From NCBI GenBank assembly GCA_018350325.1, contig JAEVLN010000001.1:237501-301500 (forward strand): a stretch of 64,000 nucleotides of DNA, read 5' to 3'. Under the pieces are notes generated by a model. The model saw only the letters and a program-made list of their open reading frames with translations. It was not told the origin of the DNA and did no database searches. Source of the DNA: Globodera rostochiensis. Lineage: Eukaryota > Nematoda > Chromadorea > Rhabditida > Heteroderidae. The translations under genes and the position numbers were made by a program. Shown here one piece after another: positions 24,801 through 34,611 of this stretch. Position 1 is the stretch's first letter, and every line of letters starts with the position of its first letter.

Positions 24801-25689
24801 CCGGTCAAAGAGCTGATGTTTTTGTACACCGTTACGGAAACAATGTCCTCCATGCTAAAAATGACTCTTCTAAATGAGTCTTGAGAAGAAGACAAACTTC
24901 GCGACCATTCCGTAAATATCGGAACCATTTTCACAGACCAGAGGATGATCGGGGTCCGGGTCGAACATCAAACAGTTCGGGGTGACCAACAATGTGCCCA
25001 AAATAGTTCCATCCGATTCGGTCACCTGTTTAACCTGAAAACAAACTTCAACTTCCAAAATATGAGTGTCGGAGAGACCGTACTCTAATTTTGAGAAACC
25101 TCTGCAAGCTTTCCTCGTCTTCAGGGTCCAATTCGGATGCCATCCTTCCCAATTCGGCATTCGATTGGCGCCGAATTTGCTTCGAGAAACTGTCTGTGCT
25201 CATTATATTTTGAGCTGACTCTGGATTGGTTTGTTGCTGAATTGAGCACTTTTCGACGGCGGAAGTTGTTCGGACGGCGTGTCCGGGCCCCTTATAAATG
25301 GTCTCCACTAAATTGGGTGATTTAACTCGTAACTCCAAAAGTATCTGACACCAAATTAATTAATTCACTTATTGAATTTTAAAAATATTAAACAATAAAA
25401 ATTCGTTGTGAAAGTTCACCATTATTGTAGTTGAATTTGTTATTTATTTTTCCGTTCTTGTCATTCTTTACATTACTATTATTGTTTGTATCGCCATCCA
25501 TTGAAGGAATCGGAACCAATAGTTTTTGGCCAGGAAATACCTAAAATGGAATATATTTTTTTACAATACGAGTTTTTATGCCATTCTGGAAGTCAGTTTG
25601 TTCAGCTTAACAAGTCCTCCAACCGTACAGTCATGCGCAGCAGCAATACCCTCAAGCGTGTCCGTGTTTTGCACCTCCACATAATCCAT
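15803..25689 (-). CDS. lmd-3: OXR1/NCOA7-family TLDc protein with LysM and GRAM-like domains
   Basis: Oxidation-resistance family protein; in animals TLDc proteins protect against oxidative stress and bind the V-ATPase. Order on the minus strand: LysM (25582-25689 and from 25540) with DYVEVQNTDTLEGIAAAHD and VFPGQKLLVP; linker and GRAM-like region (25084-25344, 24906-25034) with VTESDGTILGTLLVTPN and CLMFDP; several Ser/Gln-rich middle exons (about 23.1-24.9 kb); a conserved middle block (21970-22199) with REFWFAIPRSRVDAIYHFL then QWSPQKYGK; an acidic exon (21763-21928); an exon ending at 17375 with WEVVTV; and the TLDc domain (16468-16562, 16250-16423, 15949-16086, 15803-15896) with YPWVQIYNSEKHG, SPVLLVVRD, YYGTGD, GGHFGLWLDADLNHGRS, CATFDN and FVVQFVEVF, stop TGA at 15803. 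The LysM intron 25541-25581 is GC-AG. Several middle junctions are unresolved, and 19194-20625 and 17746-18174 may be alternative or extra exons. Family certain, complete exon set not. Confidence 0.85.
17746..18174 (-). CDS. Candidate exon or nested ORF inside the OXR1-like gene
   Basis: A 142-codon minus-strand frame between the middle and TLDc exons, Ser/Ala/Arg-rich with an amphipathic C-terminal part (RRLSHFMQSVGNAVQHENL). A GT follows at HENLG|GTGTCG, so it could splice on to the exon ending at 17375. The opposite strand (17757-18217) is also open with plausible composition, so coding strand is not proven. Confidence 0.3.
   Translation of the reverse strand: MTTAATINEPLPLDNKKAANLEYLTPLTSGNPIKKFSKRGGNLFFSRGCFFSQFSSVSSIFSTTSNESAEGTSAFGTAGTNNITTSMREFGDSQIRRISVPLQRAKNSAAARRLSHFMQSVGNAVQHENLGGVGSSTPLKTI
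19194..20625 (-). CDS. Large 478-codon exon within the OXR1-like gene, possibly an alternative first exon
   Basis: Longest non-repetitive frame in the window. It is polar and rich in Ser, Asn, Arg and Lys, without a recognised domain (for example SLSYRYTAPFS, FVVPPVFPKTCSLYDEK, RKNSRLLALVHRSKSNPFKK). It ends in a good donor, AAAAAG|GTAAGC, at 19194/19193, so it must splice downstream, most simply to the TLDc exons. It starts either at the ATG at 20625 (short-isoform promoter, as OXR1-family genes often have) or at an acceptor CCCTCAG two bases upstream as an internal exon. Nested gene is a further option. Confidence 0.45.
22945..23095. mobile_element. Short hAT-like MITE in an intron
   Basis: Terminal inverted repeats CAGGCACGTAGCCAGG and its diverged mirror (CTGACTACGTGCCTG) enclose a C-tract and A-rich core. 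The flanks TCTACAAC and TCTACAAT form a 7/8 matching 8-bp target-site duplication, typical of hAT elements. Too short to encode transposase. Confidence 0.6.
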
Positions 25690-25842
25690 CTGGACAAAAA
25701 CAACTAAATTAGTTCACAAGCGAGACACAAATAAAATAATTTTTCCTAATTTTGTGTTATTTAAACAAAAATGTGTTCCTCTACTACCTATTTGTAGGAG
25801 AGCTTTTCGAGGGAAATTTCACTCCAAATTGGAAGCTTTTAC

Positions 25843-26452
25843 CAGGGACGTATTTAGGATTTTGCTTTGGGGGGGGGGGGGGGTACCGAAAAAAGTCGAT
25901 TTTTAGGGGTGCTTTTTCTTAAGCAATCCGAAAATTTTTGGTTTTAGGAGTTGTATTATTCCGCTTTTATCGCATTTAAGCAATTTCCAAAAAATGCAAA
26001 ATTTTTTTGAGAATTTTGCTTTACTTCTGGGGGGGAGGGTCGGCGGTGCCGATAGGCGCCGCCGAGAAAAATTTTGGGATTTTTGACTCAATTTGTTAGC
26101 AGTTTTGGAACCAAAGTTTAAAAAATACGGTACTTTTTTTTTTGAAGTTTTTAGGAATAGGAATGGTCCGACGGTGCCTAGGCGCCGTCGGGAAAAATTT
26201 TCATTGGTTTTAACGAATTTGTGAAGAAATTTTTCAGAATTTTTGGGTTTTGGGAAAGGGTCGGCGGTGCCGACAGGCGCCGCCGAGAAAAATTTTGGGA
26301 TTTTTGACTCATTTGTTAAGGAAATTGGTCCAAGAATTACGAATTTTGTAAATCAAAAGGGTCCCCCCTATGGTTTCTTTTCCTCAAATTTTCATTTTGG
26401 GGGGGGGGGGGTACGTACCCCCCGTACCCCCCCCCCCCTAAATACGTCCCTG
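25843..26452. mobile_element. 610-bp non-autonomous hAT-like element with 8-bp TSD
   Basis: Starts CAGGGACGTATTTAGG and ends with the inverse CCTAAATACGTCCCTG. The exact 8-bp duplication GCTTTTAC flanks it (25835-25842 and 26453-26460). The interior carries G/C homopolymers just inside each end and three hairpins of the type CGGCGGTGCC-GATA-GGCGCCGCCG (26041-26064, about 26166-26193, about 26262-26285). No ORF of transposase size. It sits about 150 bp upstream of the first recognised LysM exon of the OXR1-like gene. Confidence 0.8.
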
Positions 26453-26599
26453 GCTTTTACCCGGGAATTTTTTTTACGGGTTCCATGGGTAAAAATCCGT
26501 CGGTTTCAGGGGAAGTTCCCTCAAAACAGAGGTATTTTTTTTACGAATTAGGGGAGATTTCCACCCAAATCGAGGGAAACAACGGGAGTGTTGTGTCTT

Positions 26600-26760
26600 T
26601 ATTCTTTCTTCCCCGCTCCCCTCTCTTTCTCTCGCTCTCTCTCTTTTCTGTCTTTTCCTTTCTCTCTCTCTTTTTTCTGTCTTTTCCTCTCTTTCTTTTT
26701 CTCTCCATTTCTCTCTCTCTCTCTGTTTCCTTATCTTTTTCTTCCCGTTTTGTCTATCTA
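26600..26760. repeat. CT-rich low-complexity tract
   Basis: TTTCTCTCTCTC/TTTTCTGTC-type polypyrimidine sequence. Open frames on both strands are artefacts. Confidence 0.85.
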
Positions 26761-26943
26761 CCCGGGGGATGGGATGGAGAAGAATAGCAGGCAGCAGCAG
26801 CAGATGAGAATAATGGACAAATGTAACGCCTTTTGCTTCCAATTCAATTGAAAACAAAAATTCACGAAATCAAAGTGAATGTTGAGTTGAGCTTGGATAA
26901 AAAACTGGCGATGTACAAAGTAAGACGAGAGCATTATTCCCAA

Positions 26944-27086
26944 AACTCGTGCGTAAAACATGAATTCGAGCTCCGTTAACGTATGTCGGACCCCTAACCC
27001 GAATTCGAACAATTTTGGTACAAAATCACTTTTCAAACAAAATTCGGGTTTGGGGCTCGAATTCGTATTTTACGCACAAGTTTTGT
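26944..27086. mobile_element. Palindromic MITE-like element
   Basis: Left arm ACTCGTGCGTAAAACATGAA followed by TTCGAGC; the right arm is the near-exact inverse (GCTCGAATTCG, TATTTTACGCACAAG). A shorter inner inverted pair (CCCGAATTCGAAC / AAATTCGGGTTTGGG) lies between. No coding capacity. Target duplication not clear. Confidence 0.5.
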
Positions 27087-28395
27087 AAGATTTTTTGAGT
27101 TTTTTGTCATTTTATTAAGAAGGAACGAGTTGATGAAAAGGGAACGAGTTGATGGTGGGGAACGAGTTGATATTTTGGCGATTATGGTCAGGACTTTTTT
27201 TTGAGAATTGTCCAAATAGCTTAGCTTTTGCGTTTGAAAGCTTCTAAAGTTTATTCTCTTGCATTAAAAACTTTATGCATTGGAGGGGATGGGGAGGGGG
27301 GGGGGGGGAATCCTTTGTGTGACAATAATATAAAAATTTGCTAAATAAGGCCAAATATGGAGTCGACTTTAGAAGCTTTAATTTTTGGCATTTTGATGCC
27401 ATTCAAGTCTGCAAAAAAATATGGATGGATTTCCATATATGTAACTGCCATCCCTAATGATGATGAAAGAACCTTGACGGGGCATAGAAAATCTTGAAAG
27501 AGAAGAATTTAAAGTTAATTATAAAAACAATGGAAGTAGTTAGTCGGTCAGTCATTGTTCGTTTCTACAGACAAAACTTCGAAGAGTGGAAAGTAGATTA
27601 GATTTGTGCAAGGACAAAACTCCCAATTCCTGGGGTATTCCCGCGGGGGTTGTTCTCGCTTGTTTGGACGGCGGAGGGAGGCCCCATTCTTTCACTTCAT
27701 CCCGACAAATTCCCCCGGCTTCCGTCTCTTCCGAAGGGGGGGGGGGAGGTTTTCCCTTCCTTCGCTTGTATTCACTTCAATTCTGCCCATGGACGTTCTC
27801 CTCGAGGGCAATGGTTAATTTGAAGTCGGATAAAAGGAAAAAAAGAAATGAACTTTGATAAATACTGTACATAATTAAATTTATTTTTTTACTGAAATTG
27901 ATTCCAATAGAAATCCATTTTCAAAACTATACATTGAAGAAAATAAACGAAAAATTTACATTTTATGTGACAAAAATTTTCAGAAAAACCCTGGTTCTGG
28001 CGCCGGGCTAGGGTGTAAGAAAAACCAGGAGCCCAGGAACTTTTGTTTTTACTCCATCTTACGCTTGTAGCTTTTAAAATAAAATTTCAACAGCTAATCA
28101 ATGTCTGATTATGTATTAATAAATTCAGTACCTATTTAATACTGTAGAATGGAAAAAAATAGATAAAAATTTAAAAATGGCACTGAAGAAATGTCCACTA
28201 CGGAAATGTCATGGAGCCATTTACGGGAGCGGGAAAAAGGGGGAACGGCCCAACTGAGTCTGGCCAACTGAGTCTGGGACAACTGAGTCTTGCCGTCTGA
28301 GTCTGGCCGACTGAGTCTGGTTAGCAGGAAAAAATTTTTGAACTTAAATTTTGTACAATAAAAAGACAAGAAACATATACTAAAAAACGTGGTAG

Positions 28396-29493
28396 GACAT
28401 TTGCGCCGCGGACATTTGCGCCGCAGACATTTGCGCCGCAGACATTTGCGCCGCAAGCCAAAATAGACATTTGCGCCGGGACATTTGCGCCGGGACATTT
28501 GCGCCGCAGACATTTGCGCCGCAGACATTTGCGCCGCAAGCCAAAATAGACATTTGCGCCGCAGACATTTGCGCCGCAAGCCAAAATAGACATTTGCGCC
28601 GCAGACATTTGCGCCGCAGAAATATAACAAAAAATTAAATCAAATAAAAAAACTCAAACAAATGCTTTTTCCGTGAATTGGCTTGCTGAAGGCCCAACCA
28701 GCACAATTTTTTCCAACATTAATCGATCCAATTTTCTAATCCCTTTGCAGACATCCTATATTGGAGAGCCATCAAGTGACGAATTATAGTCGGGTTGTCC
28801 TTGTTAGGATTGTTATCATAATTTATAATAAGTGTACGAATGGCCTCATCATTTTCAATATATGTTTTTGGTCTTTTTGTACCTAAACCTCGAGTTGGAT
28901 CGATTTCAAAAGGACGTAAACGATCAGCTTGATAAGCATCTTCCTCCTTCATCATTTTAATGAATCTGTAACTAATGTTAAATTATAAAAAAAAATTTAA
29001 TTACTTAGAAAGAGGGGGGTGGAGAACAGTAAATTTTTTTTTGAAAATAGAGTGCCATCCTTCCAGTGCATTTGTTGTTCTTTGCATATTTTCTATTGCG
29101 TTATCATGCATGTTCCAGTCATTTATTGGGAATCTAGAAGCGCGAGCCGCTCCATTGTGAATACGGTGTATGTATTAAAAATTAACTCCGGCTAAAAGCA
29201 GACAAAATAATTTAAAAAATTCATCGGCAAAGCATTTGTTTGAGTTTTTTTTATTTGATTTAATTTTTTGTTATATTTTTGCGGCGCAAATGTCTGCGGC
29301 GCAAATGTCCCGGCGCAAATGTCTATTTTGGCTTGCGGCGCAAATGTCTGCGGCGCAAATGTCTGCGGCGCAAATGTCGCGGCGCAAATGTCTCGGCGCA
29401 AATGTCTGCGGCGCAAATGTCTATTTTGGCTTGCGGCGCAAATGTCTGCGGCGCAAATGTCTGCGGCGCAAATGTCCGCGGCGCAAATGTCTG
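28396..29493 (-). mobile_element. Decayed MULE transposon with satellite-built terminal inverted repeats
   Basis: Left end (28396-28618) and right end (29281-29493) are mirror-image arrays of the 15-bp unit GCGGCGCAAATGTCT, each interrupted by ATTTTGGCTT spacers. The mirror symmetry continues inward for about 60 bp (ATATAACAAAAAATTAAATC, then AAACTCAAACAAATGCTTT). The minus strand of the core encodes a transposase remnant, listed separately. Mutator-like elements with long TIRs fit this structure. The catalytic core is missing, so the copy is non-autonomous. Confidence 0.7.
28719..29159 (-). pseudogene. C-terminal fragment of a MULE-type transposase
   Basis: Two minus-strand segments separated by a short intron (about 28971-29006, AA|GTAATT...TTACAG). 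The first reads WNMHDNAIENMQRTTNALEGWHS then FKKKF and HPPLSK. The second reads FIKMMKEED, ending with IIRHLMALQYR at the TAG/TGA region near 28719. The RTTN-x-LEGWH...HP...F motif is characteristic of the C-terminal part of MULE transposases. The DDE catalytic region and any zinc finger are absent, so this is a truncated remnant. Confidence 0.6.
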
Positions 29494-29708
29494 CCAATCC
29501 TAAAAAAAATATGTTTCTTAAACAAAAATGTTAATGGTGTCTTTATAGGTCCCCATCAGTTTTATGTAATTCTGAGAAGTACTCCGGGGTTATCGAGAAC
29601 GGAGATCACGATGACATCAGATTTATCATTTGACATCATCCAATCTATGATTTCAACATTTATTTTTATGATTTTTTGAAAAATTTCTATTTGTTATCCG
29701 TTTTTACA

Positions 29709-29815
29709 TTAATAGGCTTAGGCCTAAGCCTAACAAACCCCAAGCCAATGGCATAGGCCTAAGCCTAACAAACCCCAAGCCAGTGGCATAGGCCTAAGCC
29801 TAAGGAACCCCAGGT
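29709..29815. repeat. About 42-bp direct repeat with head-to-head TTAGGC motifs
   Basis: Three copies of a unit with ATAGGCCTAAGCCTAACAAA and CCCCAAGCCAATGG. The core TTAGGCCTAA joins the nematode telomere hexamer TTAGGC head to head with its complement. Confidence 0.7.
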
Positions 29816-30080
29816 ATCATTTTTTGGGCGACCATCAATATGCCAACAGAATCAAAACCCTGAAAGAATAACCGATTTTCTTGACGAAATTTCCAAAAAT
29901 TATCACATGAAGAATGAATCAATGATTGTTTTATTAGTTTTTGTTGTTGAATATGTTAATATCTGTTTGCTTTAATTTTTGTTTAAGAAAGTTATATATT
30001 TTTCGAATCCCTCCCTCCCTCTTTATTCTCCTCCCTTCCGCTCCCCCCTCCCCCATCATTGGATGGACAGAATTCCGTTT

Positions 30081-30533
30081 TCAAAATACACTTTCGCCCA
30101 TCCCCGATTCATCCCCACTCACTTCTGCTCTATCTTCCTCCATTGGTTTGTGTTCATTCTGCTCCACCTCTTGTTGCTGTTTTGGTCTGTTTGGCGTACT
30201 TCGTGGAGACAGAAGTCCCAAAAGAGTTCGAGACGGTCTCCTTCCCTCTCCTTCTTCACTCGCTTCTCTTCCTTCCACTTCCGTCCCTTCTCCTCCTCCT
30301 CCTCCTCCTCCTCCGTTCTTTTTGCTTCTTGATCTTGTGCGAAGGCTGAGTGAGCGAACAGCGCTCTGTTGTGCTCGGGCCAATACCATTTCTGCCGAAT
30401 TCTCCAGCCGTTCAAACTTTGAGGACGCCGAACGGATGCGACGGTCGATAATATGGAACATTTGTTTTGTTCTATTATTTATAATTGTTGGACAAAAAAA
30501 TAAAACAATAAATCTCGGATAATCTGTTCCCAC
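30081..30533 (-). CDS. Uncertain polar ORF, possible exon
   Basis: 150-codon minus-strand frame; an internal ATG gives a basic N-terminal half (KFERLENSAEMVLARAQQ, RSLSLRTRSRSKK), a poly-Gly run, then an acidic/Gln-rich tail. No family recognised and no splice partner found. The opposite strand is also open, and part of it (30290-30312) is a CTC microsatellite. It may be chance. Confidence 0.25.
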   Translation of the reverse strand: MGTDYPRFIVLFFCPTIINNRTKQMFHIIDRRIRSASSKFERLENSAEMVLARAQQSAVRSLSLRTRSRSKKNGGGGGGGGEGTEVEGREASEEGEGRRPSRTLLGLLSPRSTPNRPKQQQEVEQNEHKPMEEDRAEVSGDESGMGESVF

Positions 30534-31114
30534 GTGCTCGTCTTCGGGTTACTGCTAAACCTTGGTTATAACGAATAAAATTGGGTTAAAATTTTTAAAT
30601 GAATTTACTTCCAAATTAATATTAAAAAGCGCAAAAAACAGTAAGAGACATCGCGCACAAAAAATTTTAAATTGACTTTCTTTAACATACATATATGCCG
30701 CCGGGCCTCCCCAAATGCGCCAAAAGAAGGGCGTAAATATTAAAAAGGGCGAATTCCTCACAAATTTACATTTTTTTTGTGGACCCGGGTTTTATGGGTT
30801 CCGGTTTCCGAGTTTTTAAACGTGTCACTACAGAATAGTAATGACTGAACAAACTCATTGTACTGCTTACAAAAAATTGACGGATGAAGCACCGCAGGAG
30901 CCAACCTGGACCAGGAACACATTGACTGGAAACACTATTCGCTGGGGGGGGGATTATTCGCCATGACGATTCTCAGTACAGTGACTCCTCCCTTTTCTGT
31001 TCGCCCGACTTCACGCCACAACATTTCCAATTTTTTGGGTGCGGGGGGACAAATTAAACCATTTGCTATAATGAACGCGCTCTCCGAAGCCAAACGTAAA
31101 CAAAGAGTAAGAGA

Positions 31115-31165
31115 TAGGCAAAATGGTAACCCCAGGCAGGAATCGACCCACGACCTTCGGTGCAG
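31115..31165 (-). mobile_element. Second copy of the tRNA-derived SINE (fragment)
   Basis: Shares GATAGGCAAAATGG and the diverged B-box region (GGAATCGACCCACGACCTT) with the copy at 12771-12860. The A-box half is lost. Confidence 0.5.
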
Positions 31166-31744
31166 TGATTAGCTTCACACCAAAACCAATTATGTTTTTG
31201 AGAGTACGGATTTTTTATAAATAAAAAGTATTTTTTAAAGAAATGTACTGTTTTCAGCTCTTGTACTTTTTTGTACTGATTTTTGAGGCTCAGAGCATTT
31301 TTCATCCCAAACTAATATTTATTGAAAGACCTTTTTGTCATTTTTGAAATCCTTAAGAAAGCATTAATCACCCCTAAAGGTTGTTTTTGGAATTTTTGGA
31401 CCAATTTTCTTAATAAATTCCATTGCCGGTTGTGATAAATATGATAGTAATTGACAACACACAATTTACCCCAAAAATTTGTTTGTTTGGCTGAATGTTG
31501 TATAAGAAAAGAGTATGTAATTTTGGAAAAAACGAGGCAGTCGTCTTTCTTTAATAGTTCAGTTTGTGTCTCTGGGGCAACCATTGCCGCGTAGTTTGCA
31601 GACAGTTCAGCACTCCCTACCCAAATGAACGGTGATTAGCCTGAAATTCCATCGCACTTACTCTGTCCCCTCTGATCTCGTTCCCATGTCCTCGATGGCA
31701 TACCTTCAGAAGAATGGGTAAAGGTCACAGCAGCCAATTAAACA

Positions 31745-32311
31745 TCAAACCATTTCAATCCGCTTCTGCTTCTGATGGTGGCTAAGCGTCGGCGCAAAGA
31801 GTGCACTTCGGCAAGCCAATCGGCAGGGGAGACTGACCTCCTCTATTTCACAACAAACTCTGCCGGCTCGTGAATTCAGCTCGGTCAAATTGGTCCGCGT
31901 AAGAATAACTGAAAAATGAAAGGATCAAAGGGAATAACGGACGAAGACAACGACTTACTGAAATCCAAGCACTTCAACAATTCAAAATAATCGCTGGCAT
32001 TACATTGGGGCACTTGCGTGCAGTTCAGAAGCGCCTTTTCCACTCCAAACACACAATCTTGAGGCACCGCACACTCAGTCAAAGCTGCCGCCGCAATTTG
32101 CAATTTGCTTATTATCATGCCATAAACAGAAAAGTGTTAAACTAATTGCACCTGTACGAACGATGAAATAAAAGCGGTCATTGCGAATCAGAAGCCGCCG
32201 GTGACGGCCACCCTCGGAAATGACGCTAAAAAGTAAGCAGAAACAGCCGAAGAGAAAGAAGAATGGGCGGTCTGCGGACGATGGGAAGGCGTTGCCCAGA
32301 ATAAGTCGCAT
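31745..32311 (-). CDS. Small secreted Cys-rich protein, possibly DB-module-like
   Basis: Three exons on the minus strand. Exon 1 starts at ATG 32311 with a hydrophobic segment (PFFFLFGCFCLLFSVIS) suited to a signal peptide or anchor. A GTGCAA intron with acceptor GCGGCAG leads in phase to a Cys-rich exon (ECAVPQDC, LLNCTQVPQC, YFELLKCLDF) that ends at the strong donor A|GTAAGT. The last exon follows TTTTTCAG and carries RVCCEIEEV, PCRLAC and a short tail to TGA at 31745. Cys pairs spaced as C...C...YFxLLKCL...CC...C...C recall nematode DB-type secreted modules, but the match is from pattern only. Its 5' end lies 27 bp from the large G-rich satellite. Confidence 0.5.
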
Positions 32312-32337
32312 CCTTGGTTTTGAAGTAGAGTTGCTTC

Positions 32338-34165
32338 CCTGGGGTGGGATCCCCGGTCAGGGTTGTTCCCGGGGGGGGGGTGATCCCCGGTCAGGGTTGT
32401 TCCCGGGGGGGGGGGGATCCCCGGTTAGGGTTGTTCCCGGGGGGGGGGGGATCCCCGGTCAGGGTTGTTCCCGGGGGGGGATCCCCGGTTAGGGTTGTTC
32501 CCGGGGGGGGGATCCCCGGTCAGGGTGGGATCCCCGGTCAGGGTTGTTCCCGGGGGGGGGATCCCCGGTCAGGGTTTTCCCGGGGGGGGGTGATCCCCGG
32601 TCAGGGTTATTCCCGGGGGGGGGGGATCCCCGGTCAGGGTTGTTCCCGGGGGGGGGGGGGTGATCCCCGGTCAGGGTTGTTCCCGGGGGGGGGGATCCCC
32701 GGTTAGGGTTGTTCCCGGGGGGGGGGGATCCCCGGTCAGGGTTGTTCCCGGGGGGGGGGATCCCCGGTTAGGGTTGTTCCCGGGGGGGGGATCCCCGGTC
32801 AGGTTTGTCCCCGGGGAGGGGGATCCCCGGTCAGGGTTTTCCCGGGGGGGGGGGGGGGATCCCCGGTCAGGGTTGTTCCCGGGGGGGGGGGTTGATCCCC
32901 GGTCAGGGTTGTTCCCGGGGGGGGGGGGATCCCCGGTCAGGATTGTTCCCGGGGGGGGGGGGGGTGATCCCCGGTCAGGGTTATTCCCGGGGGGGGGGGG
33001 ATCCCCGGTCAGGGTTGTTCCCGGGGGGGGGGATCCCCGGTCAGGGTTGTTCCCGGGGGGGGGGGGGGGATCCCCGGTCAGGTTGTTCCCGGGGGGGGGG
33101 GATCCCCGGTCAGGGTTGTTCCCGGGGGGGGTGATCCCCGGTCAGGGTTGTTCCCGGGGGGGGGGGGGATCCCCGGTCAGGGTTGTTCCCGGGGGGGTGG
33201 GGGATCCCCGGTCAGGGTTGTTCCCGGGGGGGGGGGTGATCCCCGGTCAGGGTTATTCCCGGGGGGGGGATCCCCGGTTAGGGTTGTTCCCGGGGGGGGG
33301 GATCCCCGGTCAGGTTTGTTCCCGGGGGGGGGGATCCCCGGTCAGGGTTGTTCCCGGGGGGGGGGTGATCCCCGGTCAGGGTTATTCCCGGGGGGGGGGG
33401 ATCCCCGGTCAGGGTTGTTCCCGGGGGGGGATCCCCGGTTAGGGTTGTTCCCGGGGGGGGGGGATCCCCGGTCAGGGTTGTCCCCGGGGGGGGGGGGATC
33501 CCCGGTCAGGGTTTTCCCGGGGGGGATCCCCGGTCAGGGTTGTTCCCGGGGGGGGGGGATCCCCGGTTAGGGTTGTTCCCGGGGGGGGGGGATCCCCGGT
33601 CAGGGTTGTCCCCGGGGGGGGGGATCCCCGGTCAGGGTTTTCCCGGGGGGGGGGTGATCCCCGGTCAGGGTTATTCCCGGGGGGGGGATCCCCGGTTAGG
33701 GTTGTTCCCGGGGGGGGGGGGGTGATCCCCGGTCAGGGTTATTCCCGGGGGGGGGGGGATCCCCGGTTAGGGTTGTTCCCGGGGGGGGGGGTGATCCCCG
33801 GTCAGGGTTATTCCCGGGGGGGGGGGATCCCCGGTCAGGGTTATTCCCGGGGGGGGGGATCCCCGGTTAGGGTTGTTCCCGGGGGGGGGGGGGATCCCCG
33901 GTCAGGGTTGTCCCCGGGGGGGGGGGGGGATCCCCGGTCAGGGTTTTCCCGGGGGGGGGGGGGGGGTGATCCCCGGTCAGGGTTATTCCCGGGGGGGGGG
34001 GATCCCCGGTTAGGGTTGTTCCCGGGGGGGGGGGGTGATCCCCGGTCAGGGTTATTCCCGGGGGGGGATCCCCGGTTAGGGTTGTTCCCGGGGGGGGATC
34101 CCCGGTTAGGGTTGTTCCCGGGGGGGGGGGTGATCCCCGGTCAGGGTTGTTCCCGGGGGGGGGGG
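32338..34165 (+). repeat. G-rich satellite (G8-14)ATCCCCGGTCAGGGTT, about 58 units
   Basis: Tandem units of about 28-36 bp, each a G tract of 7-15 followed by ATCCCCGGTCAGGGTTGTTCCC. Variants use TTAGGG instead of TCAGGG, TTATTCCC or TTTTCCC instead of TTGTTCCC, and GGTGATCC instead of GGATCC. Variant order suggests block duplication. Each unit has a long G run plus GGG and CCCCGG motifs, so G-quadruplex or hairpin formation is likely. Gly/Pro-rich frames are artefacts. Confidence 0.97.
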
Positions 34166-34611
34166 ACATTAATTGCAAATATGTGCCAGTGTGCGTGTGA
34201 AATGTCCCGCCGCCATAACAGACTAACTCTAACTTAGCTACTTAACACACCTTACAAATCACTTTGTGACCATTCTTATGTATCTCGTGGTGAAAGAATA
34301 AATACAGAAGGCAGTCCGCGTTGAATAAAATTAAGCAATGGAAGGGGGGGGGGCGTTAAAGTTACGTCTTTTATTGCACCAATAGGCAAAAATGCATTAC
34401 TTGGAGGGGCGAGGGGGAGTGGGAGGGGGAGGGCCTCCACCGCGGCAAAAATGCATTTGGGGGGGTGGGGGGCTCTCCACCGCTAATCATGCAAAAAACA
34501 TTATTATTTATGAAAATGAATTACGTAAATAATTGTGGGAAGAAGGAAATCGCGAAACTTGGGTTTGTAACAATTTAACGAAAATGAACACTTATGAATG
34601 GTTTGCATCAG
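34166..34611. other. Intergenic, 3' flank of TTL gene 2
   Basis: Several G tracts (34344-34352, 34400-34435, 34458-34473) in AT-rich DNA; no gene seen. Confidence 0.4.

Noticed and set aside
28136..28630. Cys-Gly-Ala-Asn repeat protein
   Set aside because: Translation of the 15-bp units of a transposon terminal repeat; mirrored at 29236-29679.
32220..34237. Several overlapping Gly/Pro-rich proteins in three plus frames
   Set aside because: All lie in the G-tract satellite; the frame changes with G-run length.
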